A program made the translations under genes and the position numbers. This document shows positions 6,340 to 10,059 of a DNA stretch of 10,059 nucleotides, piece by piece. Numbering within the stretch: position 1 is the stretch's first letter; every line of letters starts with the position of its first letter. The DNA is from Saprospiraceae bacterium (GTDB lineage: Bacteria > Bacteroidota > Bacteroidia > Chitinophagales > Saprospiraceae): NCBI GenBank assembly GCA_013001805.1, contig JABDLW010000802.1:1-10059 (forward strand). Direction: 5' to 3'. Under the pieces are notes generated by a model, which had not been told where the DNA came from, did no database searches, and was given only the letters and a program-made list of their open reading frames with translations.

Positions 6340-7098
6340 ATGAGATCGTTTGATCAGATGATGTTTCTTGTGTTGATCATTACACTGCCAATCTCATGTC
6401 TAAAAGCACCAGAGAAGGTCTTGTTGGTAGCTACTGCGGCCAATGTTCAGTTTGCTATGAAAGAGGTCGTGGAAGCTTTTATCAATCACACTGGAATTGA
6501 ATGTCAGATGGTCACGAGTTCATCGGGTAAAATCGCCGCCCAGATTCAGGAAGGTGCACCTTTTGATGTTTTCTTGTCTGCCGATATGCAATATCCGATG
6601 GAGATTTACGAGAAGGGATTTGCCTGGAATCCTCCAACAAATTATGCCACAGGAACCATTGTGTTTTGGAGTGTGAAAGAGAAAGGTACATTAGATCTTA
6701 ATATTTTGACAGATGAGGACATTGACTATATTGCAATTGCAAATCCAAAGATTGCTCCTTATGGTGTCGCTGCCATAGAAACGCTGGAATTCTATCATCT
6801 TCTGGATTCTGTAAAACCTAAACTGGTTTATGGTGAAAACATAGCACAGGTAAACCAATTTATACTTTCCGGAGCCGCTTATGGAGGATTCACTGCCAAA
6901 GCAGCGGTGCTGGCACCAAGGATGGCAGCGACAGGAAGTTGGAAGGAAATCGATCAAAAGGCATATCGGCCGATAAAACAAGGTGCGGTGGTCTTAAAAA
7001 ACAGTAGAATGAAAAAGGAGGCAGATGTATTCCTTGATTTTCTCGGTTCAAATGAAGCGATCTCTATCCTCAGGAAATACGGTTACGAAATTGAGTAG
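6340..7098 (+). CDS. modA: Molybdate ABC transporter, substrate-binding protein
   Basis: Complete 252-residue protein, normal length for ModA. An N-terminal hydrophobic segment ends in LPISC (C20), which would make it a lipoprotein, although Pro at the -3 position is unusual for a lipobox. Family hallmarks follow: VATAANVQFAM (30-40), the oxyanion-binding SSSGK (60-64), FDVFLSAD (75-82), IANPKIAPYGVAA (133-145), VYGENIAQ (163-170), GFTAKA (183-188) and the near-C-terminal YRPIKQGAVVL (209-219; YPPIEQGAVVL is typical). It captures molybdate (or tungstate) outside the membrane and delivers it to ModB. The ATG at 6340 is taken because it gives a positively charged N-region; Met7 or Met8 would give a shorter leader. 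It is the first gene of modABC; modB starts 12 bp after its stop. Confidence 0.93.
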   Translation: MRSFDQMMFLVLIITLPISCLKAPEKVLLVATAANVQFAMKEVVEAFINHTGIECQMVTSSSGKIAAQIQEGAPFDVFLSADMQYPMEIYEKGFAWNPPTNYATGTIVFWSVKEKGTLDLNILTDEDIDYIAIANPKIAPYGVAAIETLEFYHLLDSVKPKLVYGENIAQVNQFILSGAAYGGFTAKAAVLAPRMAATGSWKEIDQKAYRPIKQGAVVLKNSRMKKEADVFLDFLGSNEAISILRKYGYEIE

Positions 7099-7110
7099 GA
7101 AATAGAAACA

Positions 7111-7779
7111 ATGGACTGGCAACCGATTATACTAACATTCAGATTAGCCCTGGTAACCACGATTATTTTATTCTTTGTATCGCTGCCACTTGCTTATTGG
7201 TTAGCCTTTACACGCTCTAAAACTAAACCAATCCTTGAGGCGCTGATTACGATGCCTCTGGTGCTACCGCCAACTGTAATTGGATTCTATCTATTGGTTG
7301 CCTTCAGTCCCGCATATCAATTTGGCGGGTGGTTAGAATCAATAGGTTTACGCTTTGCCTTCACTTTCCCCGGACTAGTGGTTGCCTCGATTATCTACAG
7401 TTTGCCTTTTATGGTCCAGCCTATCCAATCCGGTCTTAGCAATTTACCTCCCTCACTGAGAGAAGCATCATATATTTTAGGAAAGACTAAAATTTCCACC
7501 CTGACTCACGTTCTTTTACCAAATATTAAACCGTCGTTACTCACCGGTATTGTACTGGCCTTTGCGCACACAATTGGTGAATTTGGAGTTGTCCTGATGA
7601 TCGGTGGAAATATTCCCGGTAAAACCAAAGTTGCCTCAATAGCCATTTATGACGAGGTGGAATCAATGAATTATGCCATGGCCAACAACTATTCTTTGGT
7701 GCTCTTTTCGGTCACGTTTGTCATTCTAATATTAGTCTATCTGGCAAATGGTGGATACTTTAATCAAATCTCGAAATGA
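7111..7779 (+). CDS. modB: Molybdate ABC transporter, permease
   Basis: Complete 222-residue permease with about five membrane helices (approximately 8-30, 43-67, 84-103, 141-164 and 194-213), the usual topology for ModB. TMPLVLPPTVIGFYLL (48-62) is a strong ModB/CysT-type signature. The cytoplasmic EAA-like loop runs from REASYILGKTKISTLTHVLLPNIKPSLLTG to AHTIGEFG (about 117-159) and should dock on ModC. Spacing is tight on both sides: 12 bp after modA, and its TGA overlaps the modC ATG within ATGA (7776-7779), suggesting translational coupling. The homodimer forms the molybdate channel in the inner membrane. Confidence 0.95.
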   Translation: MDWQPIILTFRLALVTTIILFFVSLPLAYWLAFTRSKTKPILEALITMPLVLPPTVIGFYLLVAFSPAYQFGGWLESIGLRFAFTFPGLVVASIIYSLPFMVQPIQSGLSNLPPSLREASYILGKTKISTLTHVLLPNIKPSLLTGIVLAFAHTIGEFGVVLMIGGNIPGKTKVASIAIYDEVESMNYAMANNYSLVLFSVTFVILILVYLANGGYFNQISK

Positions 7780-8594
7780 TCTCCCTCAAACTCGATAAAA
7801 AATTAGATTCCTCAGAGGGGGAATTTCTATTAAGCATCGATATAGAAATTCCGAAATACTCTTTCACGATTTTGTGCGGTGACTCTGGCGCTGGAAAGAC
7901 TTCAATTTTACGTATGCTCAGCGGGCTCATGACGCCAGATACCGGTCGGATCACTTATGACGACACGGTTTGGTATGATTCCAGGCAAAAGATCAATTTA
8001 AGTCCCAAAGACCGGGGACTAGGTTTTGTTTTTCAAGAGCAGGCTCTTTTTCCCAATATGACCGTCAGGCAGAATCTGGCATATGCGCTGGCAAAAGGCC
8101 AGCATAGTAAAGAAATCGACTTGCTCATTACTGAGTTTCAATTAGATGGTTTGCAAGATCGTAAACCGGCAACCCTTTCCGGTGGTCAGAAACAGAAAGT
8201 ATCTTTGGCCCGATCAATAATCAATCGTCCCAAGTTGCTACTACTGGACGAACCTCTCTCCGCCCTGGATCAAAAGCGGAGAATGCGTTTACAGGATTTC
8301 ATTCTAAAAGCGCATCGCGACTATGACCTTACTACCATCATGGTAAGCCACGATGCGGCCGAGATAAATAAAATGGCCCAGGCAGTACTGTCTCTGGAAA
8401 ATGGAAAAGTATCAAGAATTACCCGTCCTGGTGAGATGAAGAAGGTAAGCGAGATGACCAGCGGGACCATCACTAAAATAGATGAGTCCGCCGAGGAATT
8501 AATTTTAAAGATTTCGTTGAAGAAAAAATCCGGTAATGCATTCCAAGAAGAATACGCTACCGGAGAAATGATTTGGGTGTCGAAAAAAATGTAA
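7776..8594 (+). CDS. modC: Molybdate ABC transporter, ATPase with shortened C-terminus
   Basis: Complete 272-residue ABC ATPase. Motifs are in order: Walker A GDSGAGKTS (35-43), Q-loop FVFQEQ (85-90, Q87), signature LSGGQKQKVSLA (134-145), Walker B LLLLDEP (154-160), D-loop SALD (162-165) and switch His in VSHD (H192). All catalytic residues look intact. The part after about residue 225 is only some 45 residues, a beta-strand-like tail (GTITKIDESAEELILKISL) rather than the tandem MOP/TOBE di-domain of E. coli-type ModC (about 350 residues). It may be a single small barrel or a degenerate regulatory domain. It powers ModB for molybdate uptake. The gene ends only 5 bp from the stop of the convergent 405-aa gene. 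Confidence 0.92.
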   Translation: MISLKLDKKLDSSEGEFLLSIDIEIPKYSFTILCGDSGAGKTSILRMLSGLMTPDTGRITYDDTVWYDSRQKINLSPKDRGLGFVFQEQALFPNMTVRQNLAYALAKGQHSKEIDLLITEFQLDGLQDRKPATLSGGQKQKVSLARSIINRPKLLLLDEPLSALDQKRRMRLQDFILKAHRDYDLTTIMVSHDAAEINKMAQAVLSLENGKVSRITRPGEMKKVSEMTSGTITKIDESAEELILKISLKKKSGNAFQEEYATGEMIWVSKKM

Positions 8595-8599
8595 TGAAT

Positions 8600-9817
8600 T
8601 TAACGCATAAGACAGGTGACGTTAGCCACCGGCAGTAATTTCTTGAATTTAATTTTTTCATCTAATTGAGTGCGCAGGGAGAAATTAAGTAAGATTCCAT
8701 TGCTCAAACGAAAATCACCACCATAAGAGAGAGTAATCCTGCTTATCGCCTCAATTGGTTCATTAAATTGCAGCCAGCCTATGTCAAGGTCTTTGGCATA
8801 TTTGGCAGCAAATAATTCATCTTCGGAAAATCCTGAATCGGAAAAATTCTGTAGTGACTCATAAACTAATTCGGTGTAAAAGCTAAATCGAGCACCACCA
8901 AAATGGTAACTTACCCCCGTCATAAAGTCCTGATTCACCCCAACTTTCTTCAACCGTATGATGCCTCCAATCAATCCGCGATGGCCGGATTTAATAGCTC
9001 CATTTAACCACAGGGCATAACCTGCATTTTGCAGATTTAACGTATCGAGATCATTGTTGTAGGTAAAGACTTTGCCAAAGGCAAAATCGAGCCCGCTACT
9101 GTTCCAGTTTTCCGTCATGTAATTGGCTTGCACCTCAATGAGTTTTGATTTTTGCGCTCTCTGAGCCGAGGCTATGTCACCCCTTGTACTAAATAATTCT
9201 TCACGAATAAGCATTCGCTCTTCTTTGGATTCGGTGGTATCAAGTTCAGCTCGCAGGTCCTTTATTCTCTCCCTAAGTGGTCCCTCCATTTCCGCTAGTT
9301 CAATGGCCATTTCTCTGAGTAATACCGGATCGGATACCGGGTCCTTTTCCCTAAATAAATTCATCTTAATGCCATAGGAAAAGTGATTGATACCATCTAA
9401 TTTCGCTGTTCCAAAGGAGAGACTGAGTGTAGATAAAGTCTTCATAAAAGGCGTCGCTTGGCGATAAGCATCCAATCCTTTCCAATCGTAGTACAGTGCC
9501 CAAAGGGGCTGCATTTCAAGAGCCAGATCCGGAGCCAGGTTGTAGTTTTTTATTCGCCAATCAACTTTAAAATCCTGTACTGTACCGGGTCTCGTGACCA
9601 TCTCCGGGGTGGCTCCCAAAAGTGTAAATGCGGGTGAGGACGGAATAAAAAATTCCGAGTTTCGAATCAAGTCTTCCGATAACTCTTCGGCTTCATCATA
9701 GTACTCGTCGCCAGAATAATCCTGGTCGTAATAGGTATCCTCCTCATATGATTCATCTTGCGCAAAGGAATTAACAATAATAAAGCAAGAAAGAAATAGG
9801 AGTAGGTAGCGTTTCAT
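8600..9817 (-). CDS. Exported envelope protein, possibly outer-membrane-associated, function unknown
   Basis: I do not recognise the function of this complete 405-residue protein. Residues 1-20 are a signal peptide ending SFAQ. A striking acidic tract follows at 21-49, with 15 Asp/Glu and 6 Tyr in 29 residues. Next comes PSSPAFTLLGATPEMVTRPG (59-78), a Pro-rich lead-in seen in Bacteroidota envelope proteins (from memory). The rest alternates beta-strand-like segments (about 85-155 and 228-395; LSLSFGTAK, GYALWLNGAIK, MTGVSYHFGG, RITLSYGGDF, GILLNFSLRT) around a charged coiled-coil insertion at about 163-226. This fits a beta-barrel or beta-rich envelope protein. It ends in LMR rather than an aromatic residue, so it lacks the usual C-terminal barrel-assembly signal. 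Its promoter carries a perfect copy of the palindrome found before the two-component genes, making it a likely target of that system. Confidence 0.8.
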   Translation of the reverse strand: MKRYLLLFLSCFIIVNSFAQDESYEEDTYYDQDYSGDEYYDEAEELSEDLIRNSEFFIPSSPAFTLLGATPEMVTRPGTVQDFKVDWRIKNYNLAPDLALEMQPLWALYYDWKGLDAYRQATPFMKTLSTLSLSFGTAKLDGINHFSYGIKMNLFREKDPVSDPVLLREMAIELAEMEGPLRERIKDLRAELDTTESKEERMLIREELFSTRGDIASAQRAQKSKLIEVQANYMTENWNSSGLDFAFGKVFTYNNDLDTLNLQNAGYALWLNGAIKSGHRGLIGGIIRLKKVGVNQDFMTGVSYHFGGARFSFYTELVYESLQNFSDSGFSEDELFAAKYAKDLDIGWLQFNEPIEAISRITLSYGGDFRLSNGILLNFSLRTQLDEKIKFKKLLPVANVTCLMR

Positions 9818-9851
9818 GATAATTGGTTATGGTTAATTTAATTCTCTGAAA

Positions 9852-9898
9852 CAAAATTGCGGCAAAGATCTCAGCACGGTATCACCCAAATGGGTGAT
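9852..9898 (-). promoter_or_regulatory. Operator palindrome plus -7 element for the 405-aa envelope protein
   Basis: ATCACCCAAATGGGTGAT (9881-9898) is a perfect 8-2-8 palindrome, identical in both arms to the copy at 828-845. After exactly 21 bp on the minus strand is CAATTTTG (9852-9859), a five-of-six match to TAnnTTTG. An alternative one-mismatch box, GATCTTTG (9863-9870), lies one helical turn closer. The ATG at 9817 is 34 bp after the first box, and there is no Shine-Dalgarno. The flank just upstream of the palindrome is A-rich (CCAAA), as at the other copies. Confidence 0.7.
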
Positions 9899-10000
9899 TT
9901 TGGAAATGGGAAATTCAATCCGGGAAACTGAGACTTACCACCCTAGTGTAGCAAACTGTAAGTAAGTTTAGGAAATAACGTAGTCATTTTGTGCCAAGAC

Positions 10001-10044
10001 AAAAAAGCAGAACCGCACGTAGCCTAAGCTACGTAAGGCTTCTG
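10001..10044 (-). terminator. Rho-independent terminator for a minus-strand gene right of the window
   Basis: ACGTAGC-CTAA-GCTACGT (10017-10034) is a perfect 7-bp stem with a 4-base loop. The arms extend outwards through imperfect pairing to CAGAA (10008-10012) with TTCTG (10040-10044). Read on the minus strand, the hairpin is followed by CTTTTTTG (10001-10006 is a run of six T). This is the classic layout of an intrinsic terminator for a gene entering from the right. Whether that gene's stop codon lies inside the window cannot be decided. Confidence 0.6.
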
Positions 10045-10059
10045 ATGATGAAGTATTGG

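Noticed and set aside
8600..8640. A frameshift near the 3' end of the 405-aa gene, suspected because it ends in LMR rather than an aromatic residue
   Set aside because: Neither alternative frame yields a barrel-like C-terminus; one stops within the segment and the other gives unrelated sequence.
799..9898. Four repeated palindromes as a CRISPR or REP-type repeat array
   Set aside because: The copies are kilobases apart, lie only in promoter regions with fixed orientation to genes, and have no spacers or cas genes.

Overview
The window looks like chromosome from a Bacteroidota bacterium, probably of the Cytophagales type. The grounds are: Sec-type signal peptides ending in Ala/Ser-Gln; a periplasmic TPR sensor kinase of the HisKA_2 class; TolB-like PD40 proteins; the near absence of Shine-Dalgarno sequences; and promoter elements resembling the Bacteroidota -7 box TAnnTTTG. 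No species can be named from the sequence alone.

Layout, left to right. At 1-154 (-) is the 5' part of a secreted protein, possibly an M15 D-Ala-D-Ala dipeptidase. At 300-794 (-) is a small secreted Cys/His-containing protein of unknown function. At 865-2817 (-) is a TPR sensor histidine kinase and at 2905-3528 (-) its likely partner, a REC-LuxR-type response regulator. At 3739-4263 (-) is a DinB-like protein. The stretch 4264-4634 is mostly non-coding, with a doubtful 28-codon ORF. At 4635-6161 (-) is a secreted TolB-like beta-propeller protein. It is divergent from a complete molybdate ABC importer operon, modA-modB-modC (6340-8594, +). At 8600-9817 (-) is an envelope protein of unknown function, convergent with modC. 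A hairpin plus T-run terminator for a minus-strand gene beyond the window sits at the right edge.

The main discovery is a putative local regulon. An 18-bp palindrome, ATCACCCA-NN-TGGGTGAT in its two perfect copies, occurs four times: before the 164-aa secreted protein, the histidine kinase, the response regulator and the 405-aa envelope protein. In all four, exactly 21 bp separate the palindrome from a sequence resembling the -7 box, on the strand of the downstream gene. The palindrome therefore lies where a -33 element would be, as expected of an activator site. The obvious candidate binder is the LuxR-type response regulator encoded between two of the copies. This would make an autoregulated two-component system whose outputs include two cell-envelope proteins. 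The DinB, TolB-like and mod genes lack the palindrome and appear to be unrelated neighbours; the last two have their own ordinary -7 boxes in a shared divergent intergenic region.
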